Shown here piece after piece: positions 9,051-17,276 of a stretch of 64,000 bases of DNA (position 1 is the stretch's first letter; each line of letters opens with the position of its first letter). This DNA is from Phytoamicus setariae (GTDB lineage Bacteria > Pseudomonadota > Alphaproteobacteria > Rhizobiales > Rhizobiaceae). Under the pieces are notes generated by a model. The model ran no database searches. It had not been told where the DNA came from and saw only the letters and a list, made by a program, of their open reading frames with translations. Location of the stretch: assembly GCF_016722925.1 (NCBI RefSeq), contig NZ_JAEQNC010000002.1:1-64000 (forward strand), in the 5' to 3' direction. The translations under genes and the position numbers were made by a program.

Positions 9051-9161
9051 AAGACACGTGGAGAGGTGCTGTGGCCTCCAGCGCTGTTAACGGGACCAGA
9101 AATAGAATTGCCGGATGGCTTGCTTCGGCGTTTTCGCACCTTGATAGTGTGGTTTGCGTAC

Positions 9162-9207
9162 CTCTTCTCCCATCAGGGCGAAGGTGGCCCAAGGGCCGGA
9201 CGAGGAG
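9162..9207. repeat. Degenerate half-copy of the CTTCTCCC/GAAGGTGGC repeat
   Basis: The segment CTCTTCTCCC...GGGCGAAGGTGGCC followed by GCCGGACGAGGAG resembles the right half of the two full copies at 25410-25528 and 36241-36380 but has diverged. It sits directly before the start of the next gene, so its end may overlap that gene's leader. Confidence 0.4.
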
Positions 9208-9223
9208 CTTTAACAGAGGTGTC

Positions 9224-9631
9224 ATGAAATATATCTGCAGGACTCTATTCATTGCGGCAACGTTGGCCGCACTTCCGTTTGCCCCTACGCAGGCCGCCGA
9301 CAAAACCACCGTGGTGAAGTTCAAGCCGCAAACCACATCGGCTACGATCAAGGGAAACCTGAAGGGCTACGACACCAACAACTACATGCTCGGCGCCAAT
9401 GCCGGACAGGTGCTGAAAGTCGTGCTGAAAGCCAGCAATAGCAGCTGCTATTTCAATATTCAGGGGCCTGACAGTGAGGAGGCGCAGTTCAACGGGTCGA
9501 TGACCATGGGGGATTTCTCCGGCACGTTGACCGTGGATGGCAACTACAAGGCCATGGTCTATCTCATGCGCAATGCCGCCCGACGCAACGAGATCTGCAA
9601 GTACACCATCACCTTTGAAATCGACGGCTGA
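9224..9631 (+). CDS. Small secreted (periplasmic) protein of unknown function
   Basis: A 135-residue protein with a clear signal peptide (residues 1-24, ending PTQA-A) and a mature domain of about 110 residues rich in Thr, Gly, Asn and Lys, predicted beta-rich. The pattern GYDTNNYMLGANAGQVLKVVLKA resembles small periplasmic proteins that are often called inhibitor of g-type lysozyme-like or pre-peptidase-like; I cannot settle which. Two Cys (in SSCYF and EICKY) could form a disulfide. ATG at 9224 is chosen because only it puts the hydrophobic signal at the N terminus. Monocistronic, directly downstream of intergenic repeats. Confidence 0.7.
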   Translation: MKYICRTLFIAATLAALPFAPTQAADKTTVVKFKPQTTSATIKGNLKGYDTNNYMLGANAGQVLKVVLKASNSSCYFNIQGPDSEEAQFNGSMTMGDFSGTLTVDGNYKAMVYLMRNAARRNEICKYTITFEIDG

Positions 9632-9725
9632 GCCGCTGGACAGCCGAGCTGGCATCCACTACGCCTGTTGCTTATAATCATACAATTCAGGAAGCGCCGG
9701 TTCGGCGTGGTGAAGGAGGCTAGCG

Positions 9726-10505
9726 ATGACTGTATCCGATCTTACCATTCCCGACCTCGCCGGCAAGGCGGTATTGATCACGGGGGCGTCTACCGGCATC
9801 GGCGCGGCGCTGGCCAAGGCATTCGCCGCCCAGGGTGTGATGGTGGGCTTGCACTACAATTCCAGTGTCGAAGCGGCGCACGCGGTCGCCAGCGAGATCG
9901 AGGCGGCTGGCGGCAGCGTCGTGCTGCTCAAGGGCGATGCGACGCAATCGGGCGACATGGCACGGGTGGTCGAGGAAGCGGCCAAGGCATTTGGCCGGCT
10001 GGACGGGTTGATCAACAATGCCGGCGGTATGGTTGCGCGCCTGACCTATGAGAACATGACCGATGCGCATTATGATGCTGTCATGGATTTGAACGGCCGC
10101 TCGGTGATTTCGACGACTACGTCAGCAATCCCCTATCTGAAAAAGCAAGGCGGGTTCATCATCAACACCACCTCTGTCGCGGCCCGAACCGGCGGCACCG
10201 CAGGCTCTGGCCCTTATGGCTCCTCCAAGGCGTTCGTCGCCGCCGTGACCAAAGGGCTGGCGCTCGAACTCGGCAAGTATGGCATTCGGGTCAATTCTGT
10301 CGCGCCGGGCTATATCGCAACGCCGTTCCAGGATCGCTATTCGCTGCCGGGGCAGGGCGAGGCCGTCGCCAAGGCTGTGCCGCTGGGCCGCGTCGGGACG
10401 GCGGAGGATTGCGTCGGCGCCTACCTGTTTCTCGCCTCTGAAACGTTGTCGGGCTATGTGACGGGTCAGATGATTGACGTCAATGGCGGCCAGATGATGC
10501 CTTGA
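9726..10505 (+). CDS. SDR-family NAD(P)-dependent oxidoreductase
   Basis: A 259-residue classical short-chain dehydrogenase/reductase. The cofactor motif TGASTGIG lies at residues 19-26, NNAG at 97-100, and the catalytic Ser150, Tyr164 and Lys168 are in place (TTS...YGSSK). The C terminus has the usual SGYVTGQMIDVNGG. AAGGAGG precedes the ATG by about six bases. The substrate cannot be deduced; similar proteins are annotated as 3-oxoacyl-ACP reductases or sugar/alcohol dehydrogenases. It converges on the MFS gene with only 13 bases between the stops. Confidence 0.9.
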   Translation: MTVSDLTIPDLAGKAVLITGASTGIGAALAKAFAAQGVMVGLHYNSSVEAAHAVASEIEAAGGSVVLLKGDATQSGDMARVVEEAAKAFGRLDGLINNAGGMVARLTYENMTDAHYDAVMDLNGRSVISTTTSAIPYLKKQGGFIINTTSVAARTGGTAGSGPYGSSKAFVAAVTKGLALELGKYGIRVNSVAPGYIATPFQDRYSLPGQGEAVAKAVPLGRVGTAEDCVGAYLFLASETLSGYVTGQMIDVNGGQMMP

Positions 10506-10518
10506 GGCGCCGCGATGC

Positions 10519-11724
10519 TCACGCAGTTGCCGCTTGCCGTTTTTCGAGAATGAGCAGACCAGCCACACCTGCGAGCGCCATGGCCACACCCAGCCAGGCA
10601 GTGCTGGAATAGCCCAAGGCAAGCGCGCCGATTGCGAAGGCGGCGGCACTCAGTCCATTCGAAAGGAACGAGGTCATCTGGTTGAGCGATGTCCCCAGTC
10701 CCGGCTTGTCCAGCCACAAATCCTGGAAATAGGAAAGCGGCAGCGACAGGATGGCGGCAATGCCAAAAGCATTGGGAACCAGCAGCAGGTAGATATGCCA
10801 AGGCTGCGTGGCGAAGCTGAGGGCGGCCATGAAACCGGCATAGATCAATGCGCCGATCGCCAGCGCCTGAACCACAGTGAGCCGCTTCAGCAGGCGTCCC
10901 CAGATCAACATGAACGGAATTTCGAGCGCCGCACAGAGGCCGGCCACGATGCCGACATCCATCAGCGTACCGCCGGCAATGCCGGTCATGATCAGCGGCT
11001 GGATGATGGCGATCAGCCGCGTCGCTGCTGTTATCAGCGACATCGAGGTGACGCGCGTCAGCATGATCGGGGTGGTGGCCAGCCTCAGCGAGGCAAAGAA
11101 CGACGGGCCGCCTGCCTGTTGTTTCGGTGCGGACCGCATCGGCGGCATCATGGTCAGGATCACCAGGAAACCTGCCAGGCAGGCTACAGCCGAAAACCCC
11201 CAGGCGCCCAGCATGGTCTCGGTATTTGCGAGCCAGAAACCGACCAATCCAGGCACAAGGATCCATGAGCCGGAAAACACAGCCCTAACGACCGATGTGA
11301 TGGCGCGCGCCTCGCTTGCCGCCAGCCTGTTGCTCAATGACCGGATGGTGGCAAAGCCAAGCGAGTAGCTGGAATTGGACAGCGGCACCAGCAGAACGGC
11401 ACATAGTGCGAAGACGCGGATGTCGGGGACAAGATAGATCGCTCCAAAGCCGACGATACCGGCAAGCAGCACGCCGAGCAGCAACGGCTTGCGATCGGCG
11501 ATCAGATCAGAGAACACTGCCACGGTGACGCCGTAGATCAGGTTGGCGAGTGCGATCATGAACAGCAGCAGCGACAGTGCCTGGTCGCTGAGATGGAACT
11601 GCCTGACGCCGACGATCGACAGATAGGGCAGGGTGGCGCCACCCGTCATGCCGCTTATGAACAAGGCAATGGTCGCCACGCGGATGGGCGGATTTCTCAG
11701 CACGATGAGGAAGGCGGAAAGCAT
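10519..11724 (-). CDS. MFS transporter, sugar-efflux (SetA/SetB) type
   Basis: A 401-residue inner-membrane transporter with about 12 hydrophobic segments. Its opening (IALFISGMTGGATLPYLSIVGV) and the NSSYSLGF...RAITSVVRAVFSGSW region match SetA/SetB-like sugar efflux permeases, which export glucosides and galactosides. The start at 11724 begins just before TM1. Upstream in-frame starts at 11751, 11787 and 11817 are possible, but none has a convincing ribosome binding site and the longest reaches close to the divergent tetR promoter. It is divergent from a TetR gene with a palindromic operator between them, so it is probably the regulated target. Substrate unknown. Confidence 0.8.
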   Translation of the reverse strand: MLSAFLIVLRNPPIRVATIALFISGMTGGATLPYLSIVGVRQFHLSDQALSLLLFMIALANLIYGVTVAVFSDLIADRKPLLLGVLLAGIVGFGAIYLVPDIRVFALCAVLLVPLSNSSYSLGFATIRSLSNRLAASEARAITSVVRAVFSGSWILVPGLVGFWLANTETMLGAWGFSAVACLAGFLVILTMMPPMRSAPKQQAGGPSFFASLRLATTPIMLTRVTSMSLITAATRLIAIIQPLIMTGIAGGTLMDVGIVAGLCAALEIPFMLIWGRLLKRLTVVQALAIGALIYAGFMAALSFATQPWHIYLLLVPNAFGIAAILSLPLSYFQDLWLDKPGLGTSLNQMTSFLSNGLSAAAFAIGALALGYSSTAWLGVAMALAGVAGLLILEKRQAATA

Positions 11725-11833
11725 GGACTCGGACCGTAAACAAAGGCGCATATTCAATCTTGCCGGCGGCTTATCAAGCCAATTCATCTGATGAAGGCCA
11801 TCGTCGAACGTGATCATTCCCTTTGGTTGACGC

Positions 11834-11853
11834 CATACCGACTGGTTGGTATG
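11834..11853. promoter_or_regulatory. Palindromic TetR-type operator in the MFS/tetR divergent promoter
   Basis: CATACCGACTGGTTGGTATG is a 20-base imperfect palindrome with eight of ten positions symmetric in each half. It lies 18-34 bases before the two candidate tetR start codons and about 110 bases upstream of the MFS start. The size and symmetry fit TetR-family operators. Binding by the adjacent regulator is inferred. Confidence 0.6.
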
Positions 11854-11886
11854 GTATGTGAGAATTTGTCGATGGATGGCGGTGCC

Positions 11887-12489
11887 ATGAATATCCAGCC
11901 CGATTCACGCACAAGGCTTCTGGATGCCGCGCTCAGCGTCTTTCGTGCCAAGGGCTACAATGCGGCGCGCGTGGAGGACATCTGTGCCGCCGCCGGGCTG
12001 ACCAAGGGTGGTTTCTTTCATCATTTCCGCAGCAAGGAAGATCTGGCGCTCAAGGCGGCGGAGCATTGGACCAGCATGACGGGACGGTTGTTCGAGGCCG
12101 CGCCCTATCACGATCTGGAAGACCCGGCGGACCGGGTGCTGGCGTACATCGACTTCCGCAAGTCGCTGCTGCGGGGCACGCTTGCCGAATACACCTGCTT
12201 TGTCGGCACGATGGTGCAGGAAGTCTACGACAGCAGTCCGGAAATCCGGGTTGCCTGCGAGCAAAGCATAGCGGCCCATGTCGCAACGTTGCTGCATGAC
12301 CTGGAGGCTGCCAAGCAGCTCCATGCAGCCAATGCTGACTGGAGCGCCGAAGGCCTTGCATTGCATATGCAGTCGGTCATCCAGGGTGCCTTCATTCTCG
12401 CCAAGGCCAGGAATGACTCTGCGGTTGCCGCCGAAAGTCTCGATCATCTCAAGCGATATGTCGGCCTGCTGCTTGGCCGCCATCTCTGA
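11887..12489 (+). CDS. TetR/AcrR-family transcriptional repressor
   Basis: A 200-residue repressor with an N-terminal helix-turn-helix at about residues 27-48 (ARVEDICAAAGLTKGGFFHHFRSKEDL, the family pattern) and a divergent C-terminal ligand domain. The start at 11887 (MNIQPDS) or at 11872 (MDGG) is preferred over more upstream in-frame codons, because those would run through the palindrome at 11834-11853. It is divergent from the sugar-efflux-like MFS gene and 20 bases upstream of a DUF899 gene that may share its transcript. It is likely autoregulated and controls the MFS gene. Inducer unknown. Confidence 0.87.
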   Translation: MNIQPDSRTRLLDAALSVFRAKGYNAARVEDICAAAGLTKGGFFHHFRSKEDLALKAAEHWTSMTGRLFEAAPYHDLEDPADRVLAYIDFRKSLLRGTLAEYTCFVGTMVQEVYDSSPEIRVACEQSIAAHVATLLHDLEAAKQLHAANADWSAEGLALHMQSVIQGAFILAKARNDSAVAAESLDHLKRYVGLLLGRHL

Positions 12490-12509
12490 CATCAACAGGG
12501 AGAAAGATC

Positions 12510-13193
12510 ATGCCTTCACCCGATATCGTCAGCCACGCCGAATGGCTCATCGCGCACAAGGCGCTTCTGGAGAAAGAAAAAGCCCTGACCCGCGCCCATG
12601 ACGCGCTCGCCGCCGAACGCCGCCGCCAGCCATGGGAGCGCGTCGAACGGCGCTATGTCTTCGAAAATCCGGCCGGGCAAACCGATCTGGAAGGCCTGTT
12701 CGAAGGCCGCAGCCAGTTGATCGTCTACCATCACATGCTCAAGCAGGATGATCCGTCGCCCTGCCAGGGCTGCTGCATGTTCACCGACAATGTCGGCAAT
12801 ATGGTGCATCTCAATCAGCGCGACACGACGCTGGCGTTTGTTGCCCGCGCGCCCGTCGACCAGATCGAGGCGCTGAAGGCAAGGATGGGCTGGACGCTGC
12901 CATTCTATTCCAGCCGTGACAGCTTCGGCAGCGACTTCGGGGTGGAAGGCGGTTTCGGCATCAATGTCTTTCTTCGGCGCGACGGTGCGATCTACCACAC
13001 CTATTTCACCACTGGCAGGGGCGCCGAAACCCTTGGAACCGCGTGGACCTTCCTCGACCTGACCCCCTATGGGCGGCAGGAAACCTGGGAAGTCTCGCCC
13101 GAAGGCACGCCGCAAACACCACCCTACCAATGGTGGCGCCGGCACGACGAGTACGAGAGCGTTGCCGGGAAAGCCGAGCATTGCTGCGGGTAG
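12510..13193 (+). CDS. DUF899 (thioredoxin-fold) family protein
   Basis: A 227-residue protein of the DUF899 family, which is distantly thioredoxin-like and sometimes called predicted dithiol-disulfide oxidoreductase. Recognised by HAEWLIAHKALLEKEKALTRARD-like opening residues, the YHHMLKQDDPSPCQGCCMF cysteine segment (about residues 72-92) and the WTFLDLTPYGRQE C-terminal block. A C-terminal CC pair follows. GGGAGAAAG precedes the ATG. It is 20 bases downstream of the TetR gene and in the same direction, so probably in the same operon. Biochemical activity has not been settled for the family to my knowledge. Confidence 0.85.
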   Translation: MPSPDIVSHAEWLIAHKALLEKEKALTRAHDALAAERRRQPWERVERRYVFENPAGQTDLEGLFEGRSQLIVYHHMLKQDDPSPCQGCCMFTDNVGNMVHLNQRDTTLAFVARAPVDQIEALKARMGWTLPFYSSRDSFGSDFGVEGGFGINVFLRRDGAIYHTYFTTGRGAETLGTAWTFLDLTPYGRQETWEVSPEGTPQTPPYQWWRRHDEYESVAGKAEHCCG

Positions 13194-13306
13194 GATTCTG
13201 CTCGCGAACTTCCTCGCGGCCGTCTGCCTCGCGGTCACCGTCACTTACTGGTTATGAGACCTGGCACGAATTCACTTCAAGCAGCCAGGCAGCATTTCGC
13301 TGGCTC

Positions 13307-13738
13307 TCACTTGGCAGCGCCAAGTAAGTAGCCTCCGTCCCAGTGCCAGATCTGCTTGTCGTCGACCGTGACCTTGACGATCGCCTGGAATCCGGCGAGC
13401 GTCCCGCTGCCGGCATGGAACGCACAGGTTCCGAACGGCGGGCTGGCCGTGTCGTAGGTGACGCAGTACCCGAGCGCCGAGTCGCCGTTTGCGACGGCAA
13501 TGACCGCCGTGCTGCTGCCGAAATAGGGACTGCCGGTCACCGGCCCATAGTAGAGGATCTTGGTGCCCGACGGGATCGCCGCGAGGTTCGATTCCGTAAT
13601 GGTGCAGAAGCTCGGGGTATCGCCGGTGTACTGGCTGCATTCCTTAGAGATCTTGAGGGGTTGCATAGCCGGCGCAGCGAATGCCACGGACGCCAGTGCC
13701 AGGATGGTACCAGCTGACAGGATCAACAGTCTGCTCAT
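13307..13738 (-). CDS. Secreted beta-barrel-like protein (AOC/dirigent-like), function unknown
   Basis: A 143-residue exported protein with a signal peptide at residues 1-21 (MSRLLILSAGTILALASVAFA). The mature part has four Cys in a CSQY...FCTIT...GYC...GTC arrangement and a GTCAFHAGSGTLAGFQAIVKVT segment. The GxGxLxGF pattern recalls the small barrel of allene oxide cyclase/dirigent-like proteins, but I cannot confirm that fold. Its ATG overlaps the stop of the gene before it by four bases, so the two form an operon. No enzymatic residues can be assigned. Confidence 0.65.
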   Translation of the reverse strand: MSRLLILSAGTILALASVAFAAPAMQPLKISKECSQYTGDTPSFCTITESNLAAIPSGTKILYYGPVTGSPYFGSSTAVIAVANGDSALGYCVTYDTASPPFGTCAFHAGSGTLAGFQAIVKVTVDDKQIWHWDGGYLLGAAK

Positions 13739-13995
13739 TGCCCACTCCCTTCGGTCGAGTTGAAGTCCGGGATTCTACTCGTTATCTCCTCTGCTAGCAA
13801 TTCGCTGCTTTGAATCATCTGGGCAAGGGGTTGCCATCTGCTCTCCACCGGCTTGCTGGATGCCCGCCAAAAATGCAGTTCGAAGTCGCTTTCGATGCCC
13901 ACTGACACGGCCCGCCACCCCGATCCATCATAGACGAGCCCCGGCACGAGGTAGGCGATAAACAGCACGGCAAGGATTCGCATTCCCGCTATCAT
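13735..13995 (-). CDS. Short membrane-anchored hypothetical protein
   Basis: An 86-residue protein with one N-terminal hydrophobic segment (about residues 5-21, ILAVLFIAYLVPGLV) and a polar remainder rich in Ser, Glu and Trp. It may start at the first ATG (MIAGMRI) or at the second Met. Its stop overlaps the start of the secreted barrel-like protein by four bases, the main reason to accept it as real. No family recognised. Confidence 0.5.
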   Translation of the reverse strand: MIAGMRILAVLFIAYLVPGLVYDGSGWRAVSVGIESDFELHFWRASSKPVESRWQPLAQMIQSSELLAEEITSRIPDFNSTEGSGQ

Positions 13996-14089
13996 GGTGT
14001 AATGATTGCCGGTGGTGTGTTGATAGTGCCTGATGAAATGCCCGATGCCAGAACTTCATCGGACAATCCGGCCGATTGAAGGAAGAATG

Positions 14090-15103
14090 ATGTCAAATCC
14101 GGTTCTTGTCGAGGTTACCCGTGGCAACAGGGTCGAAAGCCGCCACCGGGGTGCCGTCATTGTCGTCGATGGCGCGGGGCGTACGGTGTTTGCCGTAGGC
14201 GATGTCGATCACGCGACCTTTCCGCGTTCCGCCTGCAAGGCCATGCAGGCGCTGCCGCTGGTGGAAAGCGGTGCGGCGGATGCCTATGGATTCGGCAATC
14301 GTGAACTGGCACTGGCATCGAGCTCTCATTCCGGCGAGCCGGAACATGCTGCACTTGCCGCAGCGATGCTCAAGGCTGCGGGCCGTAGTGAGGCCGATCT
14401 CGAATGCGGCGCGCACTGGTCCTTTGAGCAGAAGGTTCTCAACAATCAGGCGCGTACGCTGGAGCGTCCTACCGCCCTCCACAACAATTGCTCGGGCAAG
14501 CATTCCGGCTTTATCTGCGCCGTATGCCACTCGGGCAGGGATCCCAAGGGTTACGTCGCCTATGAGCATCCGCTGCAAGCCGAAATCCGTGACGTCATGG
14601 CGGATCTGACCGGCAGCCCGCTCGATCGCGACAATTGCGGGACCGATGGCTGTTCCATCCCGACCTATGCCGTGCCGCTGAAATCTCTGGCACACGGCTT
14701 TGCCAAGATGACGACAGGACAAGGCATTGGCACCGAGCGTGCGAAGGCCTCCAGGCGCATCATGGAAGCCTGCATGGCCGAGCCTTTTTTCGTCGCCGGC
14801 ACGGATCGCGCCTGCACCCGGCTGATGAAGGTCGCGCCAGGGCGGATTTTCGCCAAGACCGGTGCCGAAGGCGTGTTTTGCGCAGCGGTTCCCGAACTCG
14901 GCTATGCCGTCGCGCTCAAGTGTGACGACGGCGCCACGAGAGCGGCCGAATCGATGGTTGCCGGCATTCTTGCACGTTTGCTTGCCGAGGATGCCGATGT
15001 ATCCGCACAACTCCTGGAAATGGCCAATCACACCATGCGCAACTGGAACGGTATGGAAGTCGGTCGGGTGGAGATAACGGACGCCCTGTTTGTTCCAGTT
15101 TGA
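14090..15103 (+). CDS. ansA: L-asparaginase, rhizobial (asparaginase II, PF06089) type
   Basis: A 337-residue enzyme that hydrolyses asparagine to aspartate and ammonia. It belongs to the family of the Rhizobium etli inducible/constitutive asparaginases, unrelated to E. coli AnsA/AnsB. The SxxK nucleophile motif is at residues 47-50 (SACK). Cys134 and Lys137 (NNCSGKHSG) and Cys188 (DGCSIPTY) match the metal-binding residues reported for the R. etli enzyme, shifted by one. GGAAG at 14081-14085 favours the second of two adjacent ATG codons. No transporter or regulator is adjacent. Cytosolic, since no signal peptide is seen. Confidence 0.88.
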   Translation: MSNPVLVEVTRGNRVESRHRGAVIVVDGAGRTVFAVGDVDHATFPRSACKAMQALPLVESGAADAYGFGNRELALASSSHSGEPEHAALAAAMLKAAGRSEADLECGAHWSFEQKVLNNQARTLERPTALHNNCSGKHSGFICAVCHSGRDPKGYVAYEHPLQAEIRDVMADLTGSPLDRDNCGTDGCSIPTYAVPLKSLAHGFAKMTTGQGIGTERAKASRRIMEACMAEPFFVAGTDRACTRLMKVAPGRIFAKTGAEGVFCAAVPELGYAVALKCDDGATRAAESMVAGILARLLAEDADVSAQLLEMANHTMRNWNGMEVGRVEITDALFVPV

Positions 15104-15243
15104 GACAAAAAGCGTCCATTGCTTCTGCCCTAGGAAAGTCCGGAAACCAGTTTTTCAACTGAATCCGCAATGAGTTTTCTGTTTTGATAATATAACCTGA
15201 TTACAGTTCTACTTCAGTATCCGCAGTCGGGGAGACATAAGCC

Positions 15244-15969
15244 ATGTATGCCGGACGATATTTATGGTGGAATGTAATTGCCGCCGCGGGGTATTTGTTC
15301 TTTTCCATCTACTTCTACTATGTGTCGTGGCTGGCAATCCGCGTATCAGGCTGCTCTGCTGTGGTTGGACATTGCGGATCTCTGGAGACGCAGTTGAACG
15401 CGGTGGTCCGCCCCTATGGCTTGCTGGCCTGCGGCATCATCGTTCTGGCAAGTGGCGTCTTGCGCATTCACTTCCTCAAGATGAGCCCGCTTTGGGGCCT
15501 GGCATTGTTCATCTGGTTCGGCGCATCGTCAAATTTCTTCTTCACCTTTGGCAATCTCTGGTTCGCCAATGTGAATGTCGCCGACATTGTCGCGGGGTTG
15601 CCGGTCGAAGCGCTTTTCCTGATCGCGCTGGTGCTCTTCATGTGCTTTCCGGTTGAACTCTACAAGAAATCGCCGCAAGGCGGCCTGCGGCTGATCTATT
15701 ACGTTGCCGGTTTCACCGCGTCCTATTCGTTTTCATTCACAGTTGCGAATGCCGAGTCGCTCCGAGCCTATGTGCGGATGCTCACCGGCTCCGAGGACAT
15801 GGTGCAGGCTACGATCCTGTTTCAGCAGAAGCTGCGGGAACTGTTGTCGATGGGGCAGGAGAGCACGCTTCCGATTGTGATCGTACTGGCTCTGTTTATC
15901 AGCGCGCTGAGCTATCTGGTGGTCATGCGCAAGGCACCTGGCGGGGGCGCGGCGGCCGCGGCTATCTGA
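15244..15969 (+). CDS. Polytopic membrane protein of unknown function
   Basis: A 241-residue inner-membrane protein with about six hydrophobic segments (roughly residues 9-30, 58-76, 82-104, 118-138, 150-165 and 208-226). The loop between the first two carries two Cys (SGCSAVVGHCGS), which could form a periplasmic disulfide. The C terminus ends in a Gly/Ala-rich tail. I do not recognise the family. The start follows GGGGAGACATAAGCC, a good ribosome binding site. Monocistronic, with about 140 bases of AT-rich promoter-like sequence upstream. Confidence 0.65.
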   Translation: MYAGRYLWWNVIAAAGYLFFSIYFYYVSWLAIRVSGCSAVVGHCGSLETQLNAVVRPYGLLACGIIVLASGVLRIHFLKMSPLWGLALFIWFGASSNFFFTFGNLWFANVNVADIVAGLPVEALFLIALVLFMCFPVELYKKSPQGGLRLIYYVAGFTASYSFSFTVANAESLRAYVRMLTGSEDMVQATILFQQKLRELLSMGQESTLPIVIVLALFISALSYLVVMRKAPGGGAAAAAI

Positions 15970-16005
15970 TGTAACCACGGCTTTGATCTTTGAATGAATT
16001 CGAGC

Positions 16006-16227
16006 CTAGGCCTGGCGCTTCGCCTTCTTGGCGGCGGGCTTTGCGGGCGCATTTTCCGCTGCAGCGGCCTCTTGTTCGAGCCGCAGCTTCTTCAACCGTT
16101 CGGTCTTCTTTTCGCGTGCTGCGAGTTCGGCATCGATAATCTGCCTGGCGGCACCATCTGTCTGCGCAATTTTCTGCTGACTGGTGAGCTTGGCGGGATT
16201 GAATAGCGTATCCTTGGTGGCAGCCAT
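16006..16227 (-). CDS. Small Lys/Ala-rich charged protein downstream of rpsU
   Basis: A 73-residue, highly charged protein. The first 25 residues read like a globular helix (LFNPAKLTSQQKIAQTDG); then comes a Glu/Lys/Arg helix (AAREKKTERLKKLRLEQE), and a C-terminal AKPAAKKAKRQA tail that resembles histone-like or ribosome-associated basic tails. ATG at 16227 is chosen because GGAAGGAGAAG sits right before it. It follows rpsU on the same strand after a strong hairpin. Small proteins of this kind are common in Rhizobiaceae as hypothetical proteins. RNA or ribosome association is only a guess from composition. Confidence 0.65.
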   Translation of the reverse strand: MAATKDTLFNPAKLTSQQKIAQTDGAARQIIDAELAAREKKTERLKKLRLEQEAAAAENAPAKPAAKKAKRQA

Positions 16228-16261
16228 CGCTTCTCCTTCCATAGGGAATGATGTTGTCGAG

Positions 16262-16285
16262 GCGGCCGCTTGATCGCGCGGCCGC
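16262..16285 (-). terminator. Hairpin after rpsU
   Basis: Two GCGGCCGC arms with an 8-base loop lie between the rpsU stop and the start of the small Lys-rich gene. There is no T-run, so it may be a processing or partial-attenuation structure rather than a full terminator. Confidence 0.45.
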
Positions 16286-16300
16286 GCTGGCGCCGGTCTG

Positions 16301-16537
16301 TTAGCGTGCCCGAACAGCCTTCTTGGGAGCAGGCAGCAGGCCTTCGCGCTGCAATTTCTTGCGGGCGAGCTTGCGCTGACGGCGAATGCCTTCGGCCTTT
16401 TCGCGCGCGCGCTTTTCGGAAGGCTTCTCATAGGCGGTGTGCGCCTTGGCTTCGCGAAACAGGCCTTCGCGCTGCATCTTCTTCTTCAGTACACGGAGAG
16501 CTTGGTCGACGTTGTTGTCTCTGACTAGAACTTGCAA
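16301..16537 (-). CDS. rpsU: 30S ribosomal protein S21
   Basis: A 78-residue S21 protein of the small ribosomal subunit, important for translation initiation. [14 protein letters not shown] and the [24 protein letters not shown] basic region are characteristic. The C terminus has a short alphaproteobacterial extension ending in a Lys/Arg-rich tail. The only start giving the conserved MQVLV is a TTG, preceded by AAGGAG about four bases upstream. This is an unusual start codon for a ribosomal protein. Followed by a hairpin and a small Lys-rich gene. Confidence 0.93.
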   Translation of the reverse strand: MQVLVRDNNVDQALRVLKKKMQREGLFREAKAHTAYEKPSEKRAREKAEGIRRQRKLARKKLQREGLLPAPKKAVRAR

Positions 16538-16710
16538 ATTGGCTCCTTAATGCGGACTGCAGTTGCGTCCGCGGACACGAGGGATTGAAAACGTTGGATA
16601 TGCGAGGGCTGCTGCAAGGCCTGCGGCATCGAAATCGCAATATTGCCGAAGATCGCTTCGATCCGGCTCGTTCTATGTTCTGGCAAGGACGCGAGCGCCT
16701 TGCCCCAAAT

Positions 16711-16735
16711 AAAAAGGCCGGGCTTGCCCGACCTC
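16711..16735 (-). terminator. Rho-independent terminator of cspA
   Basis: On the minus strand the stem AGGTCGGGC/GCCCGGCCT is followed directly by TTTTT. It starts about 60 bases after the cspA stop codon and fits a terminator for that transcript. Confidence 0.75.
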
Positions 16736-16795
16736 TTCCCGTCACTCAGCCCTATGCTGCCAGTACATCCGTGGTCAGCTGGGCGAATGACAAAC

Positions 16796-17005
16796 TTAAA
16801 CCGCCTGCAGGTTTTCCGCGGCGCTTTTGCCGGAACGGTTGTCCTTGACGATTTCGAACTGTACCTTCTGGCCTTCGACCAGCGTCCGCATGCCGGAACG
16901 CTCTACAGCGGAGATGTGCACGAACACGTCGGTCGTGCCGTTGTCCGGCTGAATGAAGCCAAAGCCCTTGGTGCTGTTGAAGAACTTTACGGTTCCTACG
17001 TTCAT
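16796..17005 (-). CDS. cspA: Cold-shock protein, CspA family
   Basis: A 69-residue single cold-shock domain that binds single-stranded RNA/DNA as a chaperone. RNP1 (KGFGFI) and RNP2 (VFVHIS) motifs are intact. The start at MNVGTVKFF with AAGGA upstream is chosen; an upstream in-frame extension is not supported. The C terminus [10 protein letters not shown] is typical of rhizobial paralogs. The long leader (over 200 bases to the divergent pentapeptide gene) leaves room for the thermosensing 5-prime UTR usual for csp genes, but no specific structure was identified. Confidence 0.93.
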   Translation of the reverse strand: MNVGTVKFFNSTKGFGFIQPDNGTTDVFVHISAVERSGMRTLVEGQKVQFEIVKDNRSGKSAAENLQAV

Positions 17006-17276
17006 GACGATTTCCTTTTCAATCGTTATGTTACGCCGACGAAACACTCGGCAGCGTATCGAAAATTGAGAGGAAAACTTGACGGGCCTCTGGCTCGAAC
17101 GAAGGTCGCTAGCAAATATCGATGCTGCTTATCTAGCCCATATCTTAACAATGCGCAAGGGGATGTGGAAAAATATTCTCATCATGAATGCAGGAAGAAA
17201 AAAAATTCTCAGAATAAGCGTTCTCGTCATTCTCACGGTCCGCGCCGGACTATATTCTTACTGAAATGGCGGCAAG

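Noticed and set aside
8906-9223. Possible CRISPR or tandem repeat between two genes
   Set aside because: The repeated sequence is a single inverted pair with no regular spacers or further copies.
11791-11886. More upstream start for the TetR gene
   Set aside because: It would translate through the operator palindrome and has no ribosome binding site; starts at 11872 or 11887 fit the family better.
17170-17240. Three ATTCTCA copies upstream of the pentapeptide gene
   Set aside because: Irregular spacing (40 and 14 bases) and short length in an AT-rich tract; expected by chance.
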